A DNA stretch of 64,000 nucleotides from Apteryx mantelli (taxonomy: Eukaryota > Chordata > Aves > Apterygiformes > Apterygidae): the NCBI RefSeq assembly GCF_036417845.1, contig NC_089994.1, positions 14,092,001-14,156,000 on the forward strand, given 5' to 3'. The position numbers were made by a program, and so were the translations under genes. Below the pieces are notes generated by a model that searched no databases, had not been told where the DNA came from, and saw only the letters and a program-made list of their open reading frames with translations. Below, one piece after another: positions 46,401 through 54,026 of the stretch; the first letter of the stretch is position 1, and every line of letters starts with the position of its first letter.

Positions 46401-48911
46401 GAAGAGAAGAGGACCTAGAGAACCTTTTGCTGTGCAAGTACTCTTCTGTGTGATTTTAGTGATGCTAGGTAGGGTAAGACTAAAGAGAAGAAGAGTTAGG
46501 GCTCAGAATTACTCCAATAAACGTCTACACTGAAAAATAATTGTAAAAAGGAACGATAAGCTACAATTTACTGAATTTGGGGGTTTAATTCTTTTGCAGT
46601 TGATTACCTGGAGATTTACAGAATTGTGATTTAAAACATCCCATTTCAAATAGGAACTGAAACAATCCCTCTCCAAAAGATATTTACATATTCAGAAAAT
46701 ACTCCATCTAAATCTTTCTAACTAACCAAGTAATTCAACATTTCTACTCCTTCTTAATACTAAGTAATAAAGGATGAAGTGTCTGCGTAAGATAGCTTTA
46801 GTGATAGTTGTCATTGACTAGCCTTTTAGTCAAGCAGACGGATTTGATTGCTAGCAAATACTCTTTATCCTGATCAGACTTTTTTTTCCCCTCTAAATGA
46901 GCTCCTCTGTATTACTACTTTAAATACTATTTATGGTGATAAGACAGCAAGTGCACGTGACATGTTATAAGTTACTGATTCTCAAACACTACTTCTATTA
47001 GAATCCTTTATCCACCTTTATTGTCAACATTAATTAAATTGACCTTTCATTCATTCCTTTCTTTCAGTTTGAAGGTTTATGTACTTCAGAAAGTAGCATC
47101 TATGTTATTTAAAGTATGCCTGTAGAGCAATAGGATGCTAAAGTATGTTGGTGTACTCTGCACAGGTCACTGCAGATGAGTTCACATAGCTGCAAATGAT
47201 TGTGTTAACATGGTAATATATTAAACCATCTGTCAAGTGAGCTGTCGTATCCCACCCAGTCTGTGCCCTCTTTCGTGCTAAAACGCATTAGCGCAGGCTG
47301 CCGTGCACACGAATCACAACTGGAGCAGGCTAACCACAATTGCTAGAGCCTGACTCAGGTAAAGGTATCTTGCTAAACCACTATGTCTTGATCAGGTATG
47401 TTCACATGATCATAATCCACCTCAGTTTAGTTAAAGTCAATTTGAACTACATGTAAAAAAATACATGGACATTTGTTTGACCGGTTTATTCAGGTTTCGC
47501 TAAACTTGTGTGAAAGCTATAGATTCAAATGATACAAAGACAGCTTTCCATTAGATTATCTCTGGACTGCTCCACAGTCCGAACTTTTGTCTGACTTTTC
47601 TCACAGTTGAAGTGGAAGATATAATCAAAGTGAATACCTAATTTGCTTAAAAGGTAGAAGAAGTAATCATACAGAGGAAAAAGGAGCATAGATGTCCCCA
47701 AGAATAACTAGTTTTGTTTTATCCAGTGACAGCAAAAGATAAAAGATTAAAGGAAATGAATGCCACACAAACCACCACGTTAACTCTGCAATGACACATA
47801 TAGGTAAGAAGTGTATATTGCAAATGTAAACACATTTGTTTTACCCCAACATTTAACTAATAATTATTCTAATAAAATACAGAAAACTTCAGCTTCCTCT
47901 GGTCCTTTGCTTGCATGAGAGAAACAAGAAGATAACAAGTGTGTTCCACCACTATCTTTTATGACAAAGTAGCTCTGCACAAATCTAAGACTGAACATGG
48001 CATGACCTGACTAGCATGAAATCTTAAGCAGTGTCAACAGATTATTTCTGTGTTTAACACTGAAGTGTGATAATACCCAGACCAGGGTCAGGGAAAACTT
48101 ATAACAGCAGAGTGCTAAGATATACGCTAGCAAAAGCGACACTAAAGTATGGATGACTCTTTGACATGTCAGAAGCAACCAAGTCCTTATTTCAGACCTC
48201 AAGAGGAAAAAGCCATCGAGAAATTGTTTCACTTTCATGGTCACTTTTTTTTTTTTTTTAAATAAACTTCACGTACACAGCAAAGTCTCCAGAAATACGT
48301 TTAGTCATGTCCTCTTTCCACATTTCATAGAAGAAAAAAGTAAATGGTGGCAAGAAGAATAGCGCATATTTACACAGCGCTGCTCATCGAAACAATCTCA
48401 AAGCACGGCAGACCCACATCCATAACGCCCACGCGAGCCAGCCGTCACAGCCTCCGCACGGAGGACACCAGCTGCCGGAGCTTTTGCACAACCGCTGCTC
48501 CGGGATCGCTGCCGCACAGCCCGGCACCTGGCAGCTCACCGAAGTTCAGCTCCCCAGACTGACTTAGCATCTCATCCGGGGGCATCGCCCAAAGCGGGCA
48601 GCCCTGCCCGCGCCGCCGCCGGGCCGGGGAGAGGCAGGCGGCCGGGTGCCGGGGAGCCCGCGGGCCGCTCAGCCCCCGCGGCGCGGGCGGAGGCCGAGGG
48701 AGCCGCCCCGCACACGCCCCCGCCGCTGCCGCCTGCGTGCGCCGCGCCGCGGCCCCGAATGGCGGCGGCCGCCGCTCTGCCGCAGCCCCGCGCCCGGCTC
48801 GGCCGCGCCGCTGCGGGGAGGGGATGGACGGGACGGGACTTACTGGATCCTGGCGGCGGTGGTGGCGTTGCCGGTGCGCGCCCGCAGGCACGCCAGCAGC
48901 AGCAGCCTCAT
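4352..48911 (-). CDS. GLT1D1: GLT1D1, exons 1-10 of a spliced gene (3' part outside window)
   Basis: Predicted glycosyltransferase of the GT-4 / 'glycosyl transferases group 1' fold; the acceptor substrate of GLT1D1 is not something I can state. The spliced CDS is the complement of 48844-48911, 41978-42126, 38296-38401, 32698-32749, 26551-26587, 24868-24924, 14589-14684, 13434-13483, 5404-5447 and 4352-4472. These ten pieces sum to 780 nt, or 260 codons with no stop, and every junction obeys GT-AG with matching phases. Recognisable landmarks are the N-terminal MRLLLL start, FGGTD at residues 82-86, [12 protein letters not shown] in exon 7, and the GT-4 type E-x7-E motif at E252 and E260. The human protein is about 346 residues from memory, so roughly 86 C-terminal residues lie left of position 1. 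The gene is head-to-head with SLC15A4. I compared with recalled human sequence, not a database. Confidence 0.93.
4473..5403. other. GLT1D1 intron 9
   Basis: Short intron of about 0.9 kb. It holds the (CCAG)n microsatellite near 5341 and otherwise nothing recognisable. Confidence 0.85.
5341..5358. repeat. (CCAG)n microsatellite
   Basis: Four CCAG units with flanking partial units. Confidence 0.85.
5404..5447 (-). CDS. GLT1D1: GLT1D1 exon 9 (44 nt)
   Basis: Encodes residues 206-219 ([14 protein letters not shown]) plus two bases of codon 220, compared with recalled human VDPVFTREVKAKVK. The acceptor TTTCTTTCTAG ends at 5448 and the donor GTAAGA starts at 5403. Confidence 0.92.
9307..9354. repeat. 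(TA)n(TG)n/(CA)n compound microsatellite
   Basis: TA repeat followed by alternating TG/CA blocks 'tgtgtgtgcacacacgtgtg', a potential Z-DNA and cruciform-prone tract. Confidence 0.85.
10481..10556. repeat. ATT/TTC-rich imperfect tandem repeat
   Basis: 'tattcttaat' recurs at short spacing with interleaved 'attaatatta'. Confidence 0.6.
11044..11071. repeat. (AAAAAT)n low-complexity run
   Basis: A-rich run with regularly spaced T; 'aaaataaaaataaaaaataa'. Confidence 0.75.
13434..13483 (-). CDS. GLT1D1: GLT1D1 exon 8 (50 nt)
   Basis: Completes codon 189 (D) and encodes residues 190-205: [16 protein letters not shown], compared with recalled human WHQEEPNVHLVIVGPE. The acceptor TGTTTTAG ends at 13484 and the donor is a strong GTAAGT from 13433. 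It leaves in phase 0. Confidence 0.92.
13484..14588. other. GLT1D1 intron 7
   Basis: About 1.1 kb, AT-rich, no recognisable element. Confidence 0.85.
14589..14684 (-). CDS. GLT1D1: GLT1D1 exon 7
   Basis: Encodes residues 157-188 plus one base. It contains [20 protein letters not shown], nearly identical to the recalled human exon; this is the start of the C-terminal GT-4 domain, where nucleotide-sugar transferases have a conserved strand. The acceptor is TTTGTTTCAG ending at 14685 and the donor GTAGGT starts at 14588. Phase 1 in, phase 1 out. Confidence 0.95.
15183..15362 (+). mobile_element. MIR / CORE-SINE relic
   Basis: Contains, in order, the MIR landmarks 'agcactttncctgcatta', 'tattttacagatggaa', 'gacagagattgaagcc' and 'aagtgggattaatattgaggc'. 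Old and diverged but collinear over about 180 bp. Confidence 0.7.
23155..23191. repeat. Ancient amniote repeat relic
   Basis: 'ggcctgattatcaaggatgc' and 'cactggcagctc' match 'cctgattttcaaaggtgctgagcacctgcagctc'. Confidence 0.4.
24868..24924 (-). CDS. GLT1D1: GLT1D1 exon 6 (57 nt)
   Basis: Finishes codon 138 and encodes residues 139-156: [18 protein letters not shown], compared with recalled human IATTPNAAFNWNTFLQRS. The acceptor is GAACACAG ending at 24925 and the donor GTAAAAC starts at 24867. It leaves in phase 1. Confidence 0.92.
25171..25210. repeat. Ancient amniote repeat relic
   Basis: 'gaattatgctcatttacacc' followed by 'tgaatttggcctc' matches the 'cttacaccagtgtaaatcagaatctggccc' word pattern. 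Confidence 0.4.
25281..25364. repeat. 42-bp tandem duplication (two copies)
   Basis: 'ggtttattccaattattcca' at 25283 recurs as 'ggtttattccagttattcca' at 25325, a period of 42 bp. A fainter partial copy ('ttattattccaaaacagaaac') lies just upstream. Confidence 0.75.
25382..25713 (+). mobile_element. Tigger1-like non-autonomous DNA transposon (pogo / Tc1-mariner)
   Basis: Complete 332-bp element. The left end reads CACGCATACCTCGTTTTATT and the right end GAGGTATGCCTG. The ends are inverted copies (CAGGCATACCTC type) and are flanked by TA at 25380-25381 and 25714-25715, the target duplication of this superfamily. The internal sequence, including TGTGGCAACCCTG, GGCGCCATTTTTCCAACAGC and CACTTAATAGACTACAGTAT, agrees closely with my memory of both ends of human Tigger1. 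The transposase region is deleted, so it is a MITE. Divergence is modest and mostly CpG decay by eye. Confidence 0.9.
25719..25798. repeat. Inverted repeat, 22-bp arms
   Basis: Left arm 25719-25740 begins GGCAAAACAAGTAAAATAAA; right arm 25777-25798 is its reverse complement with one mismatch. The 36-nt spacer is AT-rich. It begins 5 bp after the Tigger1-like element. Confidence 0.8.
26226..26270. repeat. Ancient amniote repeat relic
   Basis: 'aatccaaagcccattgactt' and 'ctgtatgctttgga' match the 'gatccaaagcccattgacttcaatgggctttgga' hairpin family. Confidence 0.5.
26361..26430. repeat. Ancient amniote hairpin repeat relic
   Basis: 'aattaaagtcaatggcaaaa' and 'acttcagtggagccagga' form the inverted 'gaagtcaatgg' / 'acttcaatgg' pair typical of this family. 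Confidence 0.55.
26551..26587 (-). CDS. GLT1D1: GLT1D1 exon 5 (37-nt micro-exon)
   Basis: Only 37 nt: residues 126-137 ([12 protein letters not shown]) plus the first base of codon 138, compared with recalled human PHAKGKVYVQSQ. The acceptor is preceded by a pyrimidine tract and TTAAAG; the donor is GTGAGAG from 26550. The residue match and exact phase (0 in, 1 out) make this tiny exon secure. Confidence 0.92.
26588..32697. other. GLT1D1 intron 4
   Basis: About 6.1 kb. Two stretches have higher GC than their surroundings (about 27660-28160 and 30200-30720), and an amniote repeat relic lies at 28950-29050. No exon seen. Confidence 0.8.
28950..29050. repeat. Ancient amniote dispersed repeat relic
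   Basis: 'acttcagtgggggaaag' is followed by 'tttaaagttaagcatctggt' and 'ttaatgctctgccagaccc', the word order of a repeat widespread in turtles, crocodilians and birds. Confidence 0.55.
32698..32749 (-). CDS. GLT1D1: GLT1D1 exon 4 (52 nt)
   Basis: Completes codon 108 and encodes residues 109-125: [17 protein letters not shown], compared with recalled human FAVAFTESMKEMAQAQW. The acceptor ends AACTAG at 32750 and the donor is GTATGT from 32697. It ends in phase 0. Confidence 0.92.
32750..38295. other. GLT1D1 intron 3
   Basis: About 5.5 kb, AT-rich. It holds a possible repeat relic near 33510-33560 ('ggaattcacaat...gagttaagcacc'), a perfect 8-bp-arm hairpin at 36734-36753 and the CR1-like relic next to exon 3. 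Confidence 0.8.
38122..38230 (-). mobile_element. CR1-like LINE 3' end relic
   Basis: 'gaatcataaaatcataaaaagcagagcttgcagggatttcaagaag' in pieces matches the reverse complement of sauropsid CR1 3' ends (repeated 'gaatcata', then 'gggctggaagggacctcaagaggtc'-like text). The match fades after about 100 bp. It sits some 65 bp beyond the GLT1D1 exon 3 donor. Confidence 0.5.
38296..38401 (-). CDS. GLT1D1: GLT1D1 exon 3
   Basis: Encodes residues 73-107 plus two bases of codon 108, including [14 protein letters not shown], the glycine-rich GGTD turn that is among the most conserved stretches of the family. The acceptor is TTTTGCAG ending at 38402 and the donor GTAAAAG starts at 38295. A CR1-like relic lies about 60 bp beyond the donor. 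Confidence 0.95.
38402..41977. other. GLT1D1 intron 2
   Basis: About 3.6 kb. Open reading frames on both strands overlap at 38747-39211 (154 and 132 codons) but resemble nothing I know. A small direct duplication 'atgactgattt' occurs near 40810-40831. Confidence 0.8.
41978..42126 (-). CDS. GLT1D1: GLT1D1 exon 2
   Basis: Encodes residues 23-72 plus the first base of codon 73. The reading contains [15 protein letters not shown] and [15 protein letters not shown], which align closely with the recalled human protein (AAGHVCVLKDAF, ALALHLYRGGRLLQ). The acceptor AG is at 42128-42127 and the donor GTAAT at 41977-41973. It enters in phase 2 and leaves in phase 1, matching its neighbours. Confidence 0.95.
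42375..42451. repeat. Ancient amniote hairpin repeat relic
   Basis: 'aaggcccaaggatgcaaagtg', then 'aaatcagtggaag', then 'tgatcagtatcaggctt' preserves the left arm, central 'gtcaatgg'-like turn and right arm of the 'cctgcaaagtgctgagcacc' hairpin family. Confidence 0.5.
43562..43595. repeat. Ancient amniote repeat relic
   Basis: 'gccagattgtgagttcctta' and 'tttacacc' match the 'ccagattctgatctcacttacacc' pattern. Confidence 0.35.
44231..44296. repeat. Ancient amniote dispersed repeat relic
   Basis: 'aatcccacaaacatatcat', 'tgagttcaatatgattact' and 'cacatgcttcagattatgca' are collinear with the 'cattgaagtcaatgggactactcacatgctta' family. Confidence 0.55.
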
Positions 48912-49420
48912 AGCGCCGCCGCCGCCGCGCCGCGCCGGCCTCCCCCTCACCTGCGGGCGGGCGGCCGGGCACCTCCCGGAAACGGCCCGCCCCGCCGCCG
49001 CCCACAGCGCCGAGAAGCGGGGCGGGAGGGCCGCGCCGGCGGCGCCTGCCCACGCGCGAGGGCAGAGCACGGCCCCGCGGCGGTGGGGCCCGCTTGGCTT
49101 GGCCCCCGCCGGCGACCTCGGTGTCGCCTCCCTGCGTGCTGCAGCCAGCAGCTCCCGCTCTCACCTCAATGGCTTTGGGCCCCTTCCTCGCACCCCCACC
49201 CCATCCCCAAACGCACTGTCGTTGGAACGGTCACAAAGCTGGTTTGCTCAAATAGCGGCCTCCGAGAAGGCTTAAGAAATTTGCTGTGCGCCCAAGCAGC
49301 CTCCAGGGAAGAGCTGCAGGGGAAGGCTGCTGTCAGCGACCATCTCCTGAGGCAGCACCTCAGCTCCACCACGTTGCCGCGTGTCCCCCGAGACCCAGGT
49401 AGTCAGCGTTCAGTGCAGGC
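48400..49420. promoter_or_regulatory. GLT1D1: CpG island at GLT1D1 promoter / exon 1
   Basis: An abrupt rise in GC and CpG density inside AT-rich DNA, with the GLT1D1 start codon in the middle. GC-rich runs occur on both sides of 48911, consistent with a CpG-island promoter without a TATA box. Many long ORFs here are by-products of GC richness. Boundaries are by eye. Confidence 0.8.
48844..48911 (-). CDS. GLT1D1: GLT1D1 exon 1 (start codon)
   Basis: Encodes residues 1-22 plus two bases of codon 23, beginning [14 protein letters not shown], the hydrophobic first beta strand of the glycosyltransferase N-terminal domain. The ATG is the complement of 48909-48911 and has G at -3. The exon ends ATC-CA before a perfect donor GTAAGT (48843-48838). 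An in-frame ATG lies 53 codons upstream (49070), but the extension is low-complexity CpG-island translation and the downstream start matches the recalled human N-terminus, so I chose 48911. The 5' UTR and transcription start cannot be fixed from sequence alone. Confidence 0.92.
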
Positions 49421-52400
49421 GCGGAAAAGCAGCTAATCGTGGATCACATGCCGACAACCAAAAAAGCCAAAGGAACGTGCTAGTCCAAAGGACAAGGCAA
49501 AGGCACGGTCAGAGACCAGGCTGAAGGTCAGGAAGGCGAAGCGACAAAGCAGAGTCTAAGATACATAAGACTGGGGCAAAGCCCAGACCAGGAACAACAG
49601 CGGGCAGAACCCAGAGTTACAACCGCATAAGCAGGGAAAGGGCAAAGAAAGAGCCCAAAACTGGGACCAAGAAGATAGGATCCCAGATAAACCCCCAATA
49701 AAAGCAGAAACACAGTCAACAGCTAAGAACAGCTGGGTGGGGCACCAGGCAGTTGAACTGGGAGGCCAGTCTTAGCCTCTTGGGAGATTGATAGGGGCCA
49801 GGTGGCTGACTGCAGATATCCAGCGCCTTGAACTTAATTCAGCATTTTGTAAAAACGTTGAGAAAGAGTGCAGGGCATTGGTGACAGTGAGACAGGCCCC
49901 TGAAAGGACCGCCTCATCTGACAGAAAGCTCACCTTTTTGCTAGGATACTTTCAACCTAGCCTAGTTCCCTGATGTAATCCACAGATGCTTATGTTGCTC
50001 TAAGGCTGTGGAAGATGGTCTGCAAACTGCAGTGCCAGTTTATATTGACTTAAATTACTCTTCAAGTCTCAATGCCAGGTAGAGGGAGAAAAATACTCCA
50101 GTTACAGAGAAAGGCTCTTATATTTAGTAATTCTAAAACTAGTAGTTCTTCAAATAACTTGTATGAATCTCTGGGGATGGCAGGTATTCACAAATTGGGG
50201 GTTTAGAAGTGATGAACTATATATTGGAGTGCATTCAGGCAAATCATAAGCATATTGGTAGGCTGCTTGTGTTTTGGTCTTCATGCTATAGAGCTACATT
50301 CAGCTGCCTGAGATTTGCAAAATCTCACCGATGATCACGTAGAAATCATTCAGCACAACACATTGCTGAGACCATTTTAATGTCCATCCAAGCTAAAAAT
50401 GCTGGCTTCAACTTAGATGTTAACAGCAATAAATCTTGCATAAATGCTGAAAATAGCATAACTGCTAATTTAAGGGTAGGCAGGATCACACTATTTTCAT
50501 CATCATTTTAGAAGACATTTCTGAGACTTGGCACAAAATCCCAATTCCATTGAAATTTAGAGGGATTTCTGTCAACATAGCTAGGATTTTAGCTTTGAAG
50601 TTTGTTTTACTTTAAGTGGCCTGTACCACGCATAACTGGACTTTTGAGAGCCCTGATCACCTTCAAACCTAGCAAGAGCCATATCTGTTTCAAAAAGGAA
50701 GGGAACACAGCTGCCACAATTGTCAGTCTAACAGACGTGTAATGTTTCATACTTACTGCATGAAGCTTATACAGCTGCCTTTTAGTCAAAGCAGGGGCAT
50801 TTTCCAGTTGCATAGCCTAAAGCAGGATATGTGGCAATGCCCAGAAAGTCAGGTTTTCAGTTAAAATGAAGTTGTGGTGTTGATTGTCTGCATGAGATCT
50901 ATCTAATTAAAAATTACTAGGCCATTGTAACATTTTACCACTGCTAGCTCAAAAGACAGACAATAGCTATATATAAGATTCAGTGTTTAACATAAAAAAA
51001 AATTCTTAAAAGTAGGAAAATATTTAATCAGAAAAATGGAAACATCAAAGTAGAGATAGCCTGCTCCACCAAAGACCCGAGACAAATGAGGAAGCTTAAC
51101 TTGCAATCTGGGAAGTAAAGAGGAAAAAAAGGAAACATTCAAAGAGGCCTTACCATTATGTTACTATTTATTATAATGGTAATACTGTTTTTGATGATAT
51201 ATATAGAGAGAGACCTTGACTGACAGAATTAACAGTCTAAGAGTCTTTGCAGCATTAAGTATTGCTGCGTCTTTGAAAACATATACATATATTAAATACA
51301 TCACTATATAGACATAGGTGCAATCCTTGTATGCAAGGAAAGGGTCATGACTTTCTTTGTGGATTCCTACCTAAAAAAGAAAGGGGTGAAAAAAAAACCA
51401 ATTCTTAATCTCTTTTACATATTGTATACAGCCTTTCTAAGAAACTCATATTTTAAAGCTTCCCTACTTTGATCAATTGTCACTCAAATACTTTATAAAA
51501 TGTTGTCTTTCCTTGGGAAAAACAAACATTATTCTTATGCAACACCAAATGGCATTAGGGTGGTATATTCATCATGGATGTATCTTAATGTAGGATTTTT
51601 AAATATACTGTAACTAAGTGTTCTTGTTTGGAGAAAAATGAAAAATTACCTTCCTGAAGCTACCAAAGACAGAGGGTTCAGGTGATTATAGCAGCTTTTG
51701 AATTTCATTGAGACTACTTATTTCTCAATACCTGAAGAAGCAAGAAGCAAATAACATTTTTATAATGTGCATCTCAAATACTATTCAGCATTGCTAGGTA
51801 TTTTTAAATATTTGTTGGGCAGGCCAATAAAAAATGTCACCACACCTGCTGAGATAAATTATGAAGGGCCTAAATTGTGGTATCTGCCCATATTAAAACA
51901 TGCAATAATGCAAAGTGAGGTTATTTACTTGGTAGTCTCTGGGAAATACTACTAGACCCCTTAGAAAATGTAATCAAATGAGTAGCAACTGGAGGGATTG
52001 GTATGAGAAACTGTACTAAGTTGGACAAAGCTGAAATGTAATTTTTTAATTATAAAATCAGTTACAATAGTTAAAAAAAAAAAAGAGAGCTCTCTCTACA
52101 GCTAGTTGTATTTTTGTCATTGCCCTTTGTCACGAAATTTAACAAGTGAGCAAATATATTTAATGAGTCACTTCCATGGCATATGTTATTTACAAAGGCC
52201 CATCATTTATTGAGTATATTTCTTTTTACAAGCATGTGCTGCTCAATTACCAAGGCTGCTATAAAGTGTCTTATAAAAAAAAATTAAGTCACACCTAGAT
52301 GCTGGGTGTAACTAGATGATGTCAATCAGTGTGCCTTTTTACTGCAAAACATGCAAAGATTGTTCAGGCCAAAACTATGACTTTAAGATCACCGATCACT

Positions 52401-52930
52401 TAAGACAACTGCATACTTTCATGACTCGGCATACGCCATGGTGGTACAAAAGAACATTGAGGGCCCCAATCTCAGGGCCACTAATGCACGTTCTCTTTTT
52501 ACCATGTGCTTTTTTCCCTTCAAATCTAAGACTTTAATTTCTTCACGTGTCCCTGTGACATATTATCACTGCAAGTACCCCTCAGATAAGCAAGTACCTT
52601 CAGACAGCAGACCTAAAACACACTTCCAGCAGGTGCTCCTTCACGGCCTACCGTGCCATGGATGCTGATGGTGCACCGCTTCACGACGCATCGACATAAA
52701 CAAGTGTGCAACATTCAATTACGTTTTTCTACAAGGCGGCGAATTTACTGTGACAATCCTATTTATTTTTCTACTCGCTCTTGCTCTGCTGGCTGGGAAG
52801 TAAAATAGGAAAACAAATTACATTTTAATTTCGTTGTTATTGCGGGAGAAACAAGGAGAGAATGAGGGCTTCAACGCGAAGGCGTGCGAGCTAAGTGTCG
52901 TTAACACGGACACACAGTCCCAAATGCCCC
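49420..52930. other. Intergenic region between GLT1D1 and SLC15A4
   Basis: AT-rich spacer between the two CpG islands. It includes a purine-rich stretch at about 49440-49800 with recurring 'aaggtcagg'/'gacaaagca'-like words, which may be an old repeat, and a short TA/GA run near 51197. No gene recognised. Confidence 0.7.
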
Positions 52931-53258
52931 AAACGTTACTCCCGGCCGAACCAGCGCAGGAAACCAGCGTTAAACGAGCCTTCCCCGCCGCGGCCCCCTC
53001 CTCGCCCTCTTTACCCCGCTGGTGGCCCCAGGGGAACCGCAAGGTACAACCTGCGGGGAGGAAGCGGCCGCCTCCCTTCCCCGGTAGCGCTCCGCGGGCC
53101 TCAGCACGGCCCGGTCCCGGCGCTGAGGAGAGGCGCGGCGGGGCCGTACCTCAGGGCCGCCCCTCCCCCCCGCCGCTTCCGGCCCGCCACGTCCCGTCCC
53201 GCCCCACCGCCGCCGCCGCCGCCTCCGCCTCAGCCGCGGCTCCCGGCGGCCCGCCCGG

Positions 53259-53268
53259 CCACGTGACC
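53259..53268 (+). promoter_or_regulatory. CLEAR-like E-box (CCACGTGACC)
   Basis: Core CACGTG at 53260-53265 followed by AC, giving CACGTGAC, which matches eight of ten positions of the GTCACGTGAC CLEAR consensus bound by TFEB/TFE3/MITF. USF and MYC-family factors also bind this core. It lies about 180 bp upstream of the ATG of a lysosomal transporter. Confidence 0.5.
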
Positions 53269-53299
53269 GCGCCGCCGGGGGGAGCGACAGCGCCCTCAG

Positions 53300-53304
53300 C
53301 CAAT
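53300..53304 (+). promoter_or_regulatory. CCAAT box
   Basis: CAGCCAATGG is a full NF-Y type CCAAT context, 138 bp upstream of the ATG and next to GC boxes. Confidence 0.55.
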
Positions 53305-53321
53305 GGCGCCGCGCCGCCTCG

Positions 53322-53330
53322 CCCCGCCCC
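53322..53330 (+). promoter_or_regulatory. GC box (CCCCGCCCC)
   Basis: SP1/KLF-type GC box inside a GCCCCGCCCCGCC run just downstream of the CCAAT box, a typical CpG-island promoter arrangement. Confidence 0.5.
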
Positions 53331-53441
53331 GCCGCGCGGCGCGGCGGCGGCGAAGTTTCCTCCCGGGAGGGGGGGGGGAGCAGGGCGGGACAGCGCGGCG
53401 GCGGTGGCGGCGGCTCGGCGGGGCCGGGAAGGGGCCCCGTC

Positions 53442-54026
53442 ATGGAGGAGGCCGAGCCGGGCGAGCGCAGCCCCTTGCTGGGGACCGGCGGCGGCGGCGG
53501 CGGCGGCGGAGGGCGGGCGGCGGGCAGCGCCTTCCAGGGGCGGCGGCTGGCCTGTGCCGCCGTGCTGCTGGCCGAGCTGCTGGAGCGAGTGGCCTTCTAC
53601 GGCATCACCTCCAACCTGGTGCTGTTCCTCAACGGGCCTCCCTACGGCTGGGAGGGGGCGCAGGCCAGCCAGGCCCTGCTGCTCTTCATGGGCATCACCT
53701 ACCTGGTGTCGCCCTTCGGCGGCTGGCTGGCCGACGCGCTGCTGGGCAAGTTCGGCACCATCCTGCTCAGCATGGCGCTCTACCTGCTGGGCATGCTGGC
53801 CTTCCCCGTCATCGCCGCGCCGCACACCCGCCAGGGCCTCTGCGGGGACATCCCGCTGTCCCCCGTGGAGAACTGCTCCTCTCCAGCGGCTAACGCCACC
53901 CCGGTGCCCTGCTCCCAGGTGGGAGCCACCCGCTACTGCGCCGCCGCCACCTTCGTGGGACTGGTCCTCGTGGGGCTGGGCGTCGGGTCGGTCAAGGCCA
54001 ACATCACCCCTTTCGGGGCGGACCAG
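53442..54026 (+). CDS. SLC15A4: SLC15A4 exon 1 (start codon, TM1-TM4)
   Basis: Encodes residues 1-195, ending FGADQ. The start ATG has G at -3 and G at +4. It contains the dileucine sorting motif ERSPLL, a polyglycine run coded by (GGC)n, ExxER at 45-49, and four hydrophobic segments. The luminal loop after TM3 carries N-glycosylation sequons N144-C-S and N151-A-T and is longer than my recollection of the human loop. The donor is CAG|GTCAAG at 54027, a weak site. It is chosen because exon 2 continues exactly with [13 protein letters not shown], as in the recalled human protein. Confidence 0.93.

Larger units (their letters stand above)
42127..48843. other. GLT1D1 intron 1
   Basis: About 6.7 kb, AT-rich until it enters the CpG island near 48400. 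It holds three amniote repeat relics (42375-42451, 43562-43595, 44231-44296). A 125-codon minus-strand ORF at 45792-46169 has no recognisable motif. Confidence 0.8.

Noticed and set aside
48912..49070. In-frame 53-codon N-terminal extension of GLT1D1 starting at 49070
   Set aside because: It is open only because the CpG island lacks stops. The composition is Ala/Arg/Gly-rich, and the recalled human protein starts at the downstream MRLLLL.
48445..49436. Long ORFs of 209-239 codons on both strands of the GLT1D1 CpG island
   Set aside because: Low-complexity Ala/Arg/Pro translations of GC-rich DNA with no domain; they overlap exon 1 in other frames.
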